A DNA stretch of 64,000 nt from Micromonospora halophytica (lineage in GTDB: Bacteria > Actinomycetota > Actinomycetes > Mycobacteriales > Micromonosporaceae). The position numbers and the translations under genes are program-made. The stretch is from positions 1 through 64,000 of the forward strand of contig NZ_FMDN01000004.1 of the NCBI RefSeq assembly GCF_900090245.1. The letters run 5' to 3'. Under the pieces are notes generated by a model. The model did no database searches. It was not told the DNA's origin and was given only the letters and a program-made list of their open reading frames with translations. Positions 1 to 6,985 of the stretch are shown here, piece after piece (within the stretch, counting starts at the first letter, position 1; each line of letters begins with the position of its first letter).

Positions 1-323
1 GGCCCCGCACCCGACCCGATCGGGTCCTGGCTGACAAGGCGTACAGCTCGAAGGCCAACCGTGACCACGTGCGTCGGCGCGGTATCAAGGCCACCATCCC
101 GATCAAGGCCGACCAGGCCGCCAACCGGCGCAAGAAGGGGTCGAAGGGCGGCCGACCACCCACGTTCGACCCCGTCGCCTACAAGCAGCGTCACGCCGTG
201 GAATGCGGCATCAACCGGCTCAAACGCAACCGCGCCCTGGCGACCCGCTACGACAAACTCGCTGTCCGCTATGAAGCCACCGTGCACATCTCCATGATCA
301 ACGAGTGGCTACCCCGCTTATGA
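1..323 (+). mobile_element. IS5-family transposase, C-terminal part only (cut by window start)
   Basis: An open frame runs in from the window edge and ends at 323. It reads as the last ~107 residues of a DDE transposase. The motif VLADKAYSS holds the second catalytic Asp, and the Lys/Arg-rich stretch ending in [14 protein letters not shown] holds the catalytic Glu, followed by [12 protein letters not shown], the usual end of IS5-family transposases of actinobacteria. The 5' part lies outside the window, so it cannot be judged whether the element is intact. The coding end is followed by TTATGAAACGCGGC and then CTAG at 332-335, which matches the YTAR target preference of the IS5 subgroup. The right end of the element is therefore inferred near 331. 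Family assignment is confident; subgroup and exact boundary are inference. Confidence 0.75.
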
Positions 324-331
324 AACGCGGC

Positions 332-547
332 CTAGTCGGGGGGTTCGACCGGGGTCGCGGTCTCGTCGGAGGTGCGGTGCTCCAGCACCGTGTCCGGGGC
401 GGCGTTGCGGTCCTCCTCCCGGATGTCCGACTCGGTGAGGATCGCCTCGGCCTGGGACTGCGGGTCGTCGCTGCCGACCGCCGCCTCCTCGGGCAGCAGG
501 TGGGCACGGGACTCGACCCGCTCCTGGTCGCTCTGCTCGTGGGTCAT
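332..547 (-). CDS. Small acidic hypothetical protein, 71 aa
   Basis: This is an ATG-started 71-residue protein, acidic and without membrane segments. The core reads LLPEEAAVGSDDPQSQAEAILTESDIREEDRN, a wording I associate with small conserved actinobacterial proteins of unknown function; no enzyme motif is visible. Its TAG stop (332-334) lies inside the CTAG that borders the transposase remnant, so the insertion sits exactly against the end of this gene without obviously truncating it. There is no strong Shine-Dalgarno sequence before the ATG. It is transcribed away from the PhoX-like gene region and convergently to the IS fragment. Function unknown. Confidence 0.6.
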   Translation of the reverse strand: MTHEQSDQERVESRAHLLPEEAAVGSDDPQSQAEAILTESDIREEDRNAAPDTVLEHRTSDETATPVEPPD

Positions 548-606
548 GCGGGTGTGTTACCCCGCCCGCCCCGCCGGCACTCCGCAAGATCCCGGCCGCC
601 CACCGG

Positions 607-1761
607 TCAGCGGAACGGGCCGCGCACCTCGTAGGTGATCCCGCCGGACGACGAGCCGGAGGTGCCGCGCTGCGACGAGAAGTAGAACCGGCTGCCGTCC
701 GGGGCGAACGCCGGGCCGCAGATCTCGGACGACGACTGGCCGTTGATCCGCAGGAACGGCGTCACGACCCCGTCCGGCGTGATCATGTTGATTTCCATGT
801 TGCCGCCGTCCTCGGCGACGTACAGGTCACCCCGGGCCGAGCCGGTGATGTTGTCCACGCCGGTGAGCGGGGCGTTGCCGCCGGTCACCAGCGAATCGTC
901 GTACGCCAGGTCGATGCGCTGGGTGACCGCGTCGTACGCCCACACCCGGTTGTCGCCCTTGGTGGTGAACCAGCAGGTGCCGTCGGCGTACCAGCAGCCC
1001 TCGCCGCCGTTGAACCTCTTCGCCCCGGAGACCTGCTGCCGGGTCAGGGTGGGGTAGCCGTCCGGGTCGGGGACCCGGGCCCAGGTCACCGGGCCGCTGG
1101 TCGCGGTGCCGGCGACCAGCACCTCCAGGGTGCCGCTGGACAGGTCGCCCCAGACGGTCGGCCGGAACCGGTAGAAGCAGCCGTTGCTCTCGTCCTCGGT
1201 CAGGTAGATCACCTTGCGGTCCGGGTCGGCCGCCGCCGCCTCGTGGTTGAAGCGTCCCATCGCCGGGCGACGCACGGCGGTCGTCCCGCCCTGCGGGTAC
1301 GTCTCGTAGACGTAGCCCCGGCTCACCTCCTCGCAGGAGAGCCAGGTCCCCCACGGGGTGGCGCCGCCGGCACAGTTGCGGTTGGTGTTCGACAGGATCC
1401 GGTACGCCGAGGCGATCGTCCCGTCGGCGTGGAAGCGGACCGCCGAGGCCCCGCCGGTGCGGGAGATCTCCGAGTTGGAGACGTAGATCCAGCCGGTGCC
1501 GGCGGTGAAGCAGGCGCCCCCGTCGGGCGCGTCGTGCCAGGCGTACGAGGTGCCGGGCACGACCTGCCGGGAGCGGGCGATCACCCGGCTGGCGAAGCCG
1601 GCGGGAAGCTGGATCCCGTTGGCGTCGGCGGCGCCGAGCGGCCCGTACGGGCCGACCCCGGGCTGGGCCGGGGCGGCCGACGCCGCGCCGGACCAGAGGC
1701 TGCCGGCGAACGCGGCGGCACCACCGGCGACGGTGGCGCGCAGGACGGTACGACGGTCCAT
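607..1761 (-). CDS. Tat-exported PhoX/DUF839-type beta-propeller protein
   Basis: A protein of about 384 residues. The start at ATG 1761 is chosen because GGGAGG lies just upstream and because it begins with a twin-arginine signal (MDRRTVLRATVAGGAAA, then an AxA-type end near residue 30). The mature part has the pattern NCAGGATPWGTWLSCEE followed by tyrosine- and glycine-rich blades, typical of the PhoX/DUF839 family (calcium-dependent phosphatases and relatives). Repeated strand motifs such as GEGCWYADGTCWFTTKGDNRVWAYD and GDLYVAEDGGNMEI fit a propeller. It would fold in the cytoplasm and be exported by Tat. Phosphatase activity is inferred only from the family. An upstream in-frame ATG at 1812 is less likely because it would bury the signal. 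Confidence 0.7.
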   Translation of the reverse strand: MDRRTVLRATVAGGAAAFAGSLWSGAASAAPAQPGVGPYGPLGAADANGIQLPAGFASRVIARSRQVVPGTSYAWHDAPDGGACFTAGTGWIYVSNSEISRTGGASAVRFHADGTIASAYRILSNTNRNCAGGATPWGTWLSCEEVSRGYVYETYPQGGTTAVRRPAMGRFNHEAAAADPDRKVIYLTEDESNGCFYRFRPTVWGDLSSGTLEVLVAGTATSGPVTWARVPDPDGYPTLTRQQVSGAKRFNGGEGCWYADGTCWFTTKGDNRVWAYDAVTQRIDLAYDDSLVTGGNAPLTGVDNITGSARGDLYVAEDGGNMEINMITPDGVVTPFLRINGQSSSEICGPAFAPDGSRFYFSSQRGTSGSSSGGITYEVRGPFR

Positions 1762-1861
1762 CGAGACCTCCCGGAATGCTGTAGGTGTCGAGGAGGTTAC
1801 CGCCAGTGGCATCGATATGGGTGAACTTAAGGCGAGACTTGGCGGGCGACCCGGTGAGCCT

Positions 1862-1879
1862 TACCCGACCGGTCGGGTA
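1862..1879. promoter_or_regulatory. Perfect 18-bp palindrome at the DAHP synthase leader promoter
   Basis: TACCCGACCGGTCGGGTA is an uninterrupted perfect palindrome. Its last two bases are the first two of a possible -10 hexamer (TACGCT, 1878-1883) that would drive the aromatic leader peptide beginning at 1890. It also lies about 100 bp upstream of the divergent PhoX-like gene. The position suggests an operator. No regulator gene sits next to it, so the ligand and protein are unknown. Confidence 0.45.
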
Positions 1880-1883
1880 CGCT
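1878..1883 (+). promoter_or_regulatory. Candidate -10 element for a leaderless transcript
   Basis: TACGCT fits the actinobacterial TANNNT -10 pattern and ends 6 bases before the GTG at 1890. Transcription starting 7 nt downstream would begin at the GTG itself, giving a leaderless leader peptide; no Shine-Dalgarno sequence is visible before that GTG. The -35 region is poor (around 1855-1860). Inference from spacing only. Confidence 0.4.
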
Positions 1884-1889
1884 GTCGGC

Positions 1890-1949
1890 GTGACGCGCTC
1901 GTATCGATGGTTTAGGCAGCCGGCTCCGACGCCGGTGACCTCACCATGA
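1890..1949 (+). CDS. Aromatic amino-acid leader peptide of the DAHP synthase gene, 19 aa
   Basis: A short GTG-started frame encodes MTRSYRWFRQPAPTPVTSP. It carries one Tyr, one Trp and one Phe within four residues (SYRWF), the three end products of the pathway whose first enzyme is encoded 120 bp downstream. The frame is followed by self-complementary segments and then by an intrinsic terminator at 1978-2005, before the DAHP synthase gene. This is the classic layout of a ribosome-mediated attenuator. Ribosome stalling at the Tyr-Arg-Trp-Phe codons under aromatic starvation would alter folding of the RNA between 1919 and 2001. The peptide is too short to be enzymatic. Start codon choice rests on the -10 spacing. 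Confidence 0.7.
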   Translation: MTRSYRWFRQPAPTPVTSP

Positions 1950-1976
1950 GCTGACGTCACCTGAGTTCGAGCCGGC
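1919..1976 (+). promoter_or_regulatory. Candidate anti-terminator pairing segments of the leader RNA
   Basis: GCCGGCTC (1919-1926), immediately after the SYRWF codons, is perfectly complementary to GAGCCGGC (1969-1976), which abuts the terminator stem at 1978. GGTGAC (1934-1939) also pairs with GTCACC (1956-1961). A ribosome paused on the aromatic codons would cover 1919-1926, so these segments can plausibly switch the downstream hairpin. A second copy of GCCGGCTC at 2017-2024 could compete for the same partner. The alternative structures are inferred by eye. Confidence 0.5.
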
Positions 1977-1977
1977 C

Positions 1978-2005
1978 GGGCAGGAGCTGAAGTTCCTGCC
2001 CTTTT
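1978..2005 (+). terminator. Intrinsic terminator in the DAHP synthase leader (attenuator)
   Basis: GGGCAGGAG (1978-1986) pairs with TTCCTGCCC (1993-2001), nine pairs with one G-U and a six-base loop. It is followed directly by TTTT (2002-2005). A GC-rich stem with a T run, located between a leader peptide and the gene, is the attenuator terminator itself; such T-tailed hairpins are uncommon elsewhere in this window. Confidence 0.75.
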
Positions 2006-2071
2006 GCGTACGAGCAGCCGGCTCGACCCGGGTACCGGCCCCGGGGCACGGTCGGCGGAAGGATGCCCACC

Positions 2072-3163
2072 GTGACGACCCCGGAGACCGAGACCGGCGC
2101 GGTCATCGACCAGCGGATCGACCGTGTCGTGCCGTTGACCACCCCCGCCCTGCTCCTGCACGAGCTGCCCCTGGGCGCCCCGCTCACCTCGGCCGTGCTG
2201 GCCGGCCGACGCGCGGTGGGCCGGGTGCTGGACCATGCCGACGACCGCCTGCTGGTGGTGGTCGGCCCCTGCTCGGTGCACGACCCGGCTGCCGCCCTGG
2301 ACTACGCCCGCCGGCTGCGGGTGGCCGCCGACCGGCACGCCGAGGACCTGCTGGTGGTGATGCGGGTCTACTTCGAGAAGCCGCGCTCGACGGTGGGCTG
2401 GAAGGGCCTGATCAACGACCCGGCGCTGGACGGCTCCGGCGACGTCAACCGGGGGCTGCGCACCGCCCGGGCGCTTCTGCTCGACGTGCTGCGCCTCGGC
2501 CTGCCGGTCGGCTGCGAGTTCCTCGACCCGATCACCCCGCAGTACATCGCCGACACGGTGGCCTGGGGCGCGATCGGCGCCCGGACGGTGGAGAGCCAGG
2601 TGCACCGCCAGCTCGCCTCCGGCCTGTCGATGCCGATCGGCATGAAGAACCGCCCGGACGGGAGCATCTCGACGGCGGTGGACGCGATCCGGGCGGCCGG
2701 CGTGCCGCACGTCTTCCCGGGCATCGACGTCTCCGGCACCCCGGCGATCATGCACACCCGCGGCAACGCCGACGGTCACCTGGTGCTGCGCGGCGGCGGT
2801 GGTCGACCCAACTACGACGCCGAGTCGGTGTCCGGCGCGCTGGACCTGCTGCGCAAGGCCGGTCTGCCGGAGCGGGTGGTGGTGGACGCCAGCCACGCCA
2901 ACAGCGGCAAGGACCACCGCAACCAGCCGAAGGTGGCCGCGGACGTGGCGGCGCAGCTCGCCGCCGGCCAGCGCGGCATCGTCGGCATCATGCTGGAGAG
3001 CTTCCTGCTCGACGGCCGCCAGGACCTGGACCCGACCCGCGAACTGACCTACGGCCGCTCGGTCACCGACGCCTGCATCGGCTGGGACACCACCGCCGAG
3101 GTCCTCGACCACCTGGCCTCCGCCGTGCGCACCCGCCGCGCCGCCCTCCCCACCCCCGCCTGA
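2072..3163 (+). CDS. aroG: 3-deoxy-7-phosphoheptulonate (DAHP) synthase, type I AroG-like
   Basis: This enzyme condenses phosphoenolpyruvate and erythrose 4-phosphate to DAHP, the first step of the shikimate pathway, in the cytoplasm. The 363-residue protein shows the type I (AroF/G/H) signatures: VVVGPCSVHD with the metal-binding Cys near residue 67, RVYFEKPRSTVGWKGLINDP near residue 98, GARTVESQVHR, and VDASHANSGKDHRNQ. Length matches the ~350-residue family. GTG 2072 is preferred because GGAAGG (2057-2062) is 9 nt upstream; ATG 2063 would touch the Shine-Dalgarno. Most actinobacteria also carry a type II enzyme, so this may be an extra, separately regulated copy. A leader peptide and attenuator precede it. 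The symbol denotes the enzyme type. Confidence 0.92.
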   Translation: MTTPETETGAVIDQRIDRVVPLTTPALLLHELPLGAPLTSAVLAGRRAVGRVLDHADDRLLVVVGPCSVHDPAAALDYARRLRVAADRHAEDLLVVMRVYFEKPRSTVGWKGLINDPALDGSGDVNRGLRTARALLLDVLRLGLPVGCEFLDPITPQYIADTVAWGAIGARTVESQVHRQLASGLSMPIGMKNRPDGSISTAVDAIRAAGVPHVFPGIDVSGTPAIMHTRGNADGHLVLRGGGGRPNYDAESVSGALDLLRKAGLPERVVVDASHANSGKDHRNQPKVAADVAAQLAAGQRGIVGIMLESFLLDGRQDLDPTRELTYGRSVTDACIGWDTTAEVLDHLASAVRTRRAALPTPA

Positions 3164-3175
3164 CTTCCCCACCCT

Positions 3176-3236
3176 GTCGATCATGAGGTTGGTGGCAGCG
3201 ACGGAGATCGACACCGCCGCCAACTTCATGATCGAC
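3176..3236. repeat. Intergenic inverted repeat with 21-bp arms, possible terminator
   Basis: The arms 3176-3196 and 3216-3236 are reverse complements except for two positions, both of which become G-U pairs in RNA. The outer part reads GTCGATCATGA and its complement TCATGATCGAC. The 19-nt centre is unpaired. It lies 13 bp after the DAHP synthase stop and may end that transcript. The very regular arms also fit a dispersed palindromic intergenic repeat; no second copy is in this window. Confidence 0.6.
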
Positions 3237-3249
3237 GCGGGGAACAGCA

Positions 3250-3290
3250 GGGTGGGCGGGTGGGGTGGGTTTGGGGGGTTTGGGGGCGGG
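3250..3290 (+). other. G-run tract with G-quadruplex potential
   Basis: Eight runs of three to six G occur on the plus strand within 41 bases (3250, 3254, 3258, 3262, 3267, 3273, 3282 and 3288), separated by one to three bases. The tract ends 13 bp before the GTG of the following small gene. It satisfies the usual G3+ with short loops pattern several times over. Even in a GC-rich genome such strand-asymmetric G runs are unusual. Function unknown. Confidence 0.6.
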
Positions 3291-3303
3291 TAGGTGTGCC
3301 GGC

Positions 3304-3555
3304 GTGACCGACGACGTTCCCGTGACCGACGCGCCCACCACCGACGCGGCCGTCGACGAGCCCGACATCCGACGCCTCGACGACCTGTTGGAGGACCTCT
3401 ACCACGGCCAGGAGCGGATCAGCCAGGTGGACATCTACCGCCGGGCCGTCGCGGCGGAACTGCCCGCGCAACTGCTCACCCGGATCGCCGCGCTGCCGCA
3501 GGGTGAGTACGCGGTGGACGAGGTGGCGGACCTGCTCGGCGGATCGGTCAGCTGA
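3304..3555 (+). CDS. Hypothetical acidic protein, 83 aa
   Basis: A GTG-started small protein (VTDDVPVTDAPTTDAAVDEP then a helical core). The core reads DIRRLDDLLEDLYHGQERISQVDIYRRAVAAELPAQ, followed by LLTRIAALPQGEYAVDEVADLL. The last part resembles the ALPxGEYxxDEVAxLL pattern seen in small actinobacterial proteins of unknown function. There are no membrane segments and no catalytic motif. The upstream region is the G-run tract, so no clear Shine-Dalgarno can be picked. It lies 32 bp upstream of another small acidic gene and may be co-transcribed with it. Function not recognised. Confidence 0.6.
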   Translation: MTDDVPVTDAPTTDAAVDEPDIRRLDDLLEDLYHGQERISQVDIYRRAVAAELPAQLLTRIAALPQGEYAVDEVADLLGGSVS

Positions 3556-3587
3556 TCCCCCGGCAGTCCCCGGCGAGAGGAGACCAC

Positions 3588-3791
3588 ATGTCCGACCACG
3601 AGGAGCGCCACGAGAAGAGGCCGGCGCTCGGCCAGCCGCCGGAGGGGACGGACACCCTTCCCGAGCCGGACTTCGCCAACGAGCACGACCGCACGGCGGT
3701 CGACCGCGACATCATCACCGGCGAGGACGAGCCGGAGCCGGAGACGTCGCGCGGCTGGGCCGGCGAGAACGGCGGCAGCATGCCGACCTGA
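3588..3791 (+). CDS. Small hydrophilic hypothetical protein, 67 aa
   Basis: An ATG start preceded by GAGAGGAG at good spacing. The 67 residues are almost entirely charged or small (MSDHEERHEKRPALGQ, then TDTLPEPDFANEHDRTAVDRDIITG), suggesting an intrinsically disordered protein. No domain is recognised. The gene ends 13 bp before a perfect 17-bp-arm hairpin that separates it from the convergent DUF1360 gene. Confidence 0.65.
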   Translation: MSDHEERHEKRPALGQPPEGTDTLPEPDFANEHDRTAVDRDIITGEDEPEPETSRGWAGENGGSMPT

Positions 3792-3803
3792 CGAGGAGCC
3801 ACC

Positions 3804-3837
3804 GCGAGGGGGCCGGCAGCGCTGCCGGCCCCCTCGC
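3804..3837. terminator. Bidirectional hairpin terminator
   Basis: A perfect palindrome with two 17-base arms meeting at 3820/3821 (GCGAGGGGGCCGGCAGC and its complement). It sits between two convergent genes, 13 bp after the left stop and 15 bp before the right stop, so it can serve both. There is no T run, as is common in actinobacteria. Confidence 0.75.
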
Positions 3838-3851
3838 TCGTCCCGTACGGG

Positions 3852-4394
3852 TCACTTCTGGTCGTGGTGCCCACCCTCGGCGGCCTGATGGGCGACCGCG
3901 TACCCCATCTGGAGGAAGTCGGACGCGGCCACCGCGGTCAGCGCGGTGGCGACCAGACGGGTGAGCCGGGGCGCCAGCACCAGGCCGGCGGTCATGCCGG
4001 TGGCGACCCAGACCGCGAGGCAGAACGGGCAGCTCAGCAGCTCGCCGATGGCGTGCCTGGTCGGGCTGCCGGAGTCGCGGACCTGCTCCATCACCTCGCC
4101 GCTGCCGATCGGGTGGTCGTAGCGGGTGAACGGCGCTCGTAGCGGGCTGGTCACCGCGTCCTTGGCGAGCAGCCGGCTCAGCTTGTGCGTGGCGATGCCG
4201 AGCAGCACCACGTCGGTGGGGGCGGGCCGCTCCGGCACCGGTCGACCGGTCACCTTCACCAGACCGGCCAGGGACGCGGCGACGGTCGCGTAGGTGCCCA
4301 TCGCCTTGAGGTAGCCGTCCAGCGGTCGGTACTCGTTCGGCGCGTACGCGCGGCGCAGCCGCGCCACCCTCTGCTTCAAGCCAGTCCCGGTCAA
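3852..4394 (-). CDS. DUF1360-type membrane protein
   Basis: 180 residues beginning at a TTG (4394) with GAGGAGG 6 bp upstream. The pattern [24 protein letters not shown], then [18 protein letters not shown], is the signature I recognise for DUF1360, small bacterial membrane proteins with a conserved CPFC pair. Two or three hydrophobic stretches (around residues 60-75, 120-140 and 145-160) predict membrane insertion. No biochemical role is established for the family. The tail is His/Asp-rich (AEGGHHDQK). It is the last gene of a leftward run that starts with the 103-aa protein at 5062. Confidence 0.7.
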   Translation of the reverse strand: MTGTGLKQRVARLRRAYAPNEYRPLDGYLKAMGTYATVAASLAGLVKVTGRPVPERPAPTDVVLLGIATHKLSRLLAKDAVTSPLRAPFTRYDHPIGSGEVMEQVRDSGSPTRHAIGELLSCPFCLAVWVATGMTAGLVLAPRLTRLVATALTAVAASDFLQMGYAVAHQAAEGGHHDQK

Positions 4395-4424
4395 GCCTGC
4401 CTCCTCGTGCTGGTCAGGGTCCGC

Positions 4425-4751
4425 TCATCCGGCGGTCAGGTTGTCGGCCACCTCGCGGGCGAGGTTGGCCAGGGTCTCGTCGGCCAGGCCGTCGGCCCCG
4501 TCCCCGGTCAGGTCGAGCCGGACCCGGGAACCGCCGGCGTCGGCGGGCTCCACCTGGATCTCGGCGGACCAGCCGGGCGCGGAGTCGCTGCTCCACCGGG
4601 CCCGGAGCTGCTCGGCGCTGGTCTGCGGGCGTTCCCCGCCGTCGGCCCGCAGCGGCTCCGGCAACCAGGCGGACACCCGGTCGGGGTCGGTCGCCGTGCT
4701 GAAGACCACCTCGGGTGGGGCGGACATGCCCCGCTCGGCGTGCGTGTCCAT
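4425..4751 (-). CDS. SRPBCC (START/Bet v1-like) family protein
   Basis: A 108-residue soluble protein. The start [19 protein letters not shown] and the later alternating strands ([47 protein letters not shown]) follow the SRPBCC fold: a short N-terminal strand and helix, a beta sheet, and a long C-terminal helix. Such proteins bind hydrophobic ligands, but no ligand is predictable here. Its ATG overlaps the stop of the upstream gene by one base (TGATG), so translation is probably coupled. Confidence 0.6.
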   Translation of the reverse strand: MDTHAERGMSAPPEVVFSTATDPDRVSAWLPEPLRADGGERPQTSAEQLRARWSSDSAPGWSAEIQVEPADAGGSRVRLDLTGDGADGLADETLANLAREVADNLTAG

Positions 4752-5062
4752 CAGGCGTCCCGCAACCGGCTCGGGTCGATCTCGCGGCCCGGGTTGCGGG
4801 CCAGGTACTCGGTCTCCAACTCGGCGGTGCGGCGCAGGTGGTTGGCGAGCGCGGAGTCCGAGGCGTGCCGCAGGGTGTCCAGCCGGGTGCGGTGCAGGCT
4901 CTGCAGCTCCCGGATCAGGTCCTCGTCGCCCAGCTCCGCCGGGTCCACCCCGAGCAGCTCGCCGTCGAGGTCACCGGCCGCGCCGGAGGCGACGTGGTCG
5001 CCTTCCCACTCGGTCATCCGCTGTTCCGGGCTGGCTCCGGTCTGGCGTACTGATTCGGTCAT
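4751..5062 (-). CDS. Small helical protein, DUF6158-like
   Basis: 103 residues from ATG 5062, chosen because GGGGGG lies just upstream; a longer frame to 5131 has no ribosome site. The C-terminal half reads [44 protein letters not shown], a helical pattern that I associate with the small actinobacterial DUF6158 family. That name is from memory and not certain. It is co-transcribed with the SRPBCC gene, with a one-base overlap. Function unknown. Confidence 0.6.
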   Translation of the reverse strand: MTESVRQTGASPEQRMTEWEGDHVASGAAGDLDGELLGVDPAELGDEDLIRELQSLHRTRLDTLRHASDSALANHLRRTAELETEYLARNPGREIDPSRLRDA

Positions 5063-5180
5063 GTCGCCCCCCCTGGGCTCGTTTGGGCTGGCGACTAGAC
5101 GGATGCCCACACCGGTTGTCACCAAACCCACCTACGACACCGCGTCGGAGACGGCGGGTCGTCCCGGTACGCTCGACGCC

Positions 5181-5612
5181 ATGAAGCGGCTCTGGACACC
5201 GGCGTGGATCGTCCGCCACGTGGCCATGGTCGTGCTGGTCGTCGGGTTCCTGGCGCTGGGCTGGTGGCAGATCAGCCGCGCCGCCTCGGGAAACACGCTC
5301 AGCTGGGCGTACGCGGTCCAGTGGCCGATCTTCGCCGGCTTCGTGGTCTTCGTCTGGTGGCGTGAGCTCCGGCACACGCTGCGCGGCCGGTCCACCCTCG
5401 CGTCGGGGGCGGCCGCCGCGCCGGGCGAGCCGGTCACGCCCGGTGACGCCGCGTCGCCCAGGTCCACCCCGGCGGTACGCCGCCCGGTGCGGGTGACCCG
5501 GGTGCCGGCGACGGGTGGCGGGCCGGAGGACGCCGACCTGGCCGAGTACAACCGCTACCTGACATGGTTGAACGCCAACCCGGGCGCGAAGCCCGGTGAC
5601 TATCCCGGCTGA
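5181..5612 (+). CDS. Membrane protein of unknown function
   Basis: 143 residues from ATG 5181. Two hydrophobic helices lie at about residues 12-30 ([19 protein letters not shown]) and 42-60, followed by a Pro/Ala-rich linker. The C-terminal segment [27 protein letters not shown] looks like a small conserved motif. The gene overlaps or closely abuts the DUF3817 gene, a pairing I recall from related actinobacteria. No function recognised. Confidence 0.65.
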   Translation: MKRLWTPAWIVRHVAMVVLVVGFLALGWWQISRAASGNTLSWAYAVQWPIFAGFVVFVWWRELRHTLRGRSTLASGAAAAPGEPVTPGDAASPRSTPAVRRPVRVTRVPATGGGPEDADLAEYNRYLTWLNANPGAKPGDYPG

Positions 5613-5637
5613 GGCCGGTGCGGAAGGACGGACGACG

Positions 5638-5970
5638 GTGGGCGGAGCCCTTACCCGGTACCGCGTGATCGCCTGGATCGTGGGCGTGGCGCTGGTCGTG
5701 CTGGTGCTGATCGGCATGCCGTTGAAGTACGCGGCCGACGAGCCGATCGTGGTGGAGGTCGTCGGCACCGCGCACGGTTGGCTCTACATGCTCTACCTGG
5801 CCGCCACCTTCGACCTGGGCCGCCGGGTGAACTGGCCGCTGAAGCGGATGCTGCTGGTGATGCTCGCGGGCACGGTCCCGTTCGTGTCGTTCGTGGCCGA
5901 GCGCAAGGTCACCCGGGAGCTCGCGGCCCGGCTCGGCGAGCAGATCCCGGAGCCGGTCGCCGCCGGCTGA
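5638..5970 (+). CDS. DUF3817 integral membrane protein
   Basis: 110 residues from GTG 5638, preceded by GGAAGGA at normal spacing. A longer reading from GTG 5596 would overlap the upstream stop by 17 bp. It has three predicted membrane helices, and the conserved features are ALTRYRVIAWIVGVALVVLVL, PLKYAADEP, HGWLYMLYL and a C-terminal FVAERKVTREL. This is the DUF3817 pattern found in many actinobacteria. The family has no assigned activity. Operonic with the upstream membrane protein. Confidence 0.72.
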   Translation: MGGALTRYRVIAWIVGVALVVLVLIGMPLKYAADEPIVVEVVGTAHGWLYMLYLAATFDLGRRVNWPLKRMLLVMLAGTVPFVSFVAERKVTRELAARLGEQIPEPVAAG

Positions 5971-5977
5971 GCCCCGC

Positions 5978-6490
5978 TCAGCGCTCCGGCCGCCAGTGGC
6001 CCGTCGTGGGGGCCTGCTCGGCGTCGGCGTAGCGGTGTCCCGCGCGGGCCCTCCTCAGCGCCGCGACGACCTGGTCGAACTGCCCCTCGTCGTCGCTGCT
6101 GAACAGCAGCACCTCAACGCCCTGGCAGTGCCCCCACAGCTCGTACGCGGGCGGCCGCCAGCGGTCCCCGGCGAGCACCAGCAGCACCGGCAGCATCCAG
6201 ACCAGCCCCAGGGTCAGGTACGCCCCGGCGGTGAGGCGCTGCAACCCGCCGGTGAAGCCGAGCAGGACGCCCACGGTGGTGATCAACGTGGTGGTGACCG
6301 CGACGGCGCGGACGGCGAGGCGGTCGTGCGGGCCCCGGCAGGTGCGCAGGTGGGTGAGGTCGGCGACCGCGAAGGTGTTCCGGCCGACGGTGAACCGCTC
6401 CGTGGTCACCACGATGCCGGGGCGGGCGTAGAGGAGTGTGGTCCGCCGCGACGAGCGGGGCGGGCGGGTGGCGGATCGGTGTGCCTGCAC
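5978..6490 (-). CDS. DUF6232-like membrane protein
   Basis: 170 residues from GTG 6490, chosen because GGGAGGA lies 4 bp upstream; the frame stays open to 6661, but that part is not protein-like. The N-terminal half has TTLLYARPGIVVTTERFTVGRNTFAVADLTHLRTCRGPHD, a short beta-rich module seen in actinobacterial proteins I know as DUF6232. Two membrane helices follow (VAVTTTLITTVGVLLGF and LTLGLVWMLPVLLVLAG). A soluble tail with QGVEVLLFSSDDEGQFDQVVAALRRA ends the protein. Function unknown; converges on the DUF3817 gene 8 bp away. Confidence 0.6.
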   Translation of the reverse strand: MQAHRSATRPPRSSRRTTLLYARPGIVVTTERFTVGRNTFAVADLTHLRTCRGPHDRLAVRAVAVTTTLITTVGVLLGFTGGLQRLTAGAYLTLGLVWMLPVLLVLAGDRWRPPAYELWGHCQGVEVLLFSSDDEGQFDQVVAALRRARAGHRYADAEQAPTTGHWRPER

Positions 6491-6985
6491 GGCGTCCTCC
6501 CACGGGCCGGCGGCGCCGGTGCTCCCACGCCACGCGCCTGCGTACGGCGGGATTCCCGGCCTCGAGGCTCCATTCTGTTGCCGCCCGGCAAGTGGCGCTC
6601 GGCGAAATCCACCCTGCCGGTCCGGTCCACGACCACAGCAGCGCCGGGATCTGCCGGCCATTTCGGTTTTGTCGGGTGGTTGGCACCGCGTCGAGGCACG
6701 TCATCCGCCCGGAAGGACGAATCACCGGCAACCCGCCTAAAGGTGTGAAAGCTCAGAAAACGCCAGGCCCGGTGGTCACAACGGCGTCACCTGATGTCAC
6801 GCCCCACACTGCCTTTCCTGCCTCTTTGCCAACTTTCGCACCTGCTTCACCTGCGGGTGGCAACCGTCCCGGGTTAGGTTGAGCGGGCCGGCCCGGTCGG
6901 CCGCCATCCGTCCGGATGGCCCCAGGTCGGTGTCGCCGTCAGGCGTGGCACCCTGCGGTGACCGGTGGAGAGGAGCATTCCGCTC
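6491..6985. other. Gene-free interval between divergent genes
   Basis: No credible protein is coded here: frames lack the GC3 bias of neighbours, and base composition drops in 6730-6860. It must hold the promoters of the DUF6232-like gene and the NlpC/P60 gene. A 16-base inverted repeat, GCCATCCG-TC-CGGATGGC, lies at 6903-6920, about 65 bp upstream of the NlpC start. I looked for a c-di-AMP (ydaO) type leader RNA, common upstream of such hydrolases, and did not find its conserved segments. Confidence 0.5.

Noticed and set aside
827..3229. An 800-codon minus-strand frame across the DAHP synthase gene
   Set aside because: It covers two unrelated genes out of frame, contains the reverse complement of DAHP synthase motifs, and has no ribosome site or domain.
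6730..6985. Possible c-di-AMP (ydaO) riboswitch before the NlpC/P60 gene
   Set aside because: Such leaders are common before these genes in actinobacteria, but the conserved internal segments could not be found; only a short inverted repeat at 6903-6920 is present.
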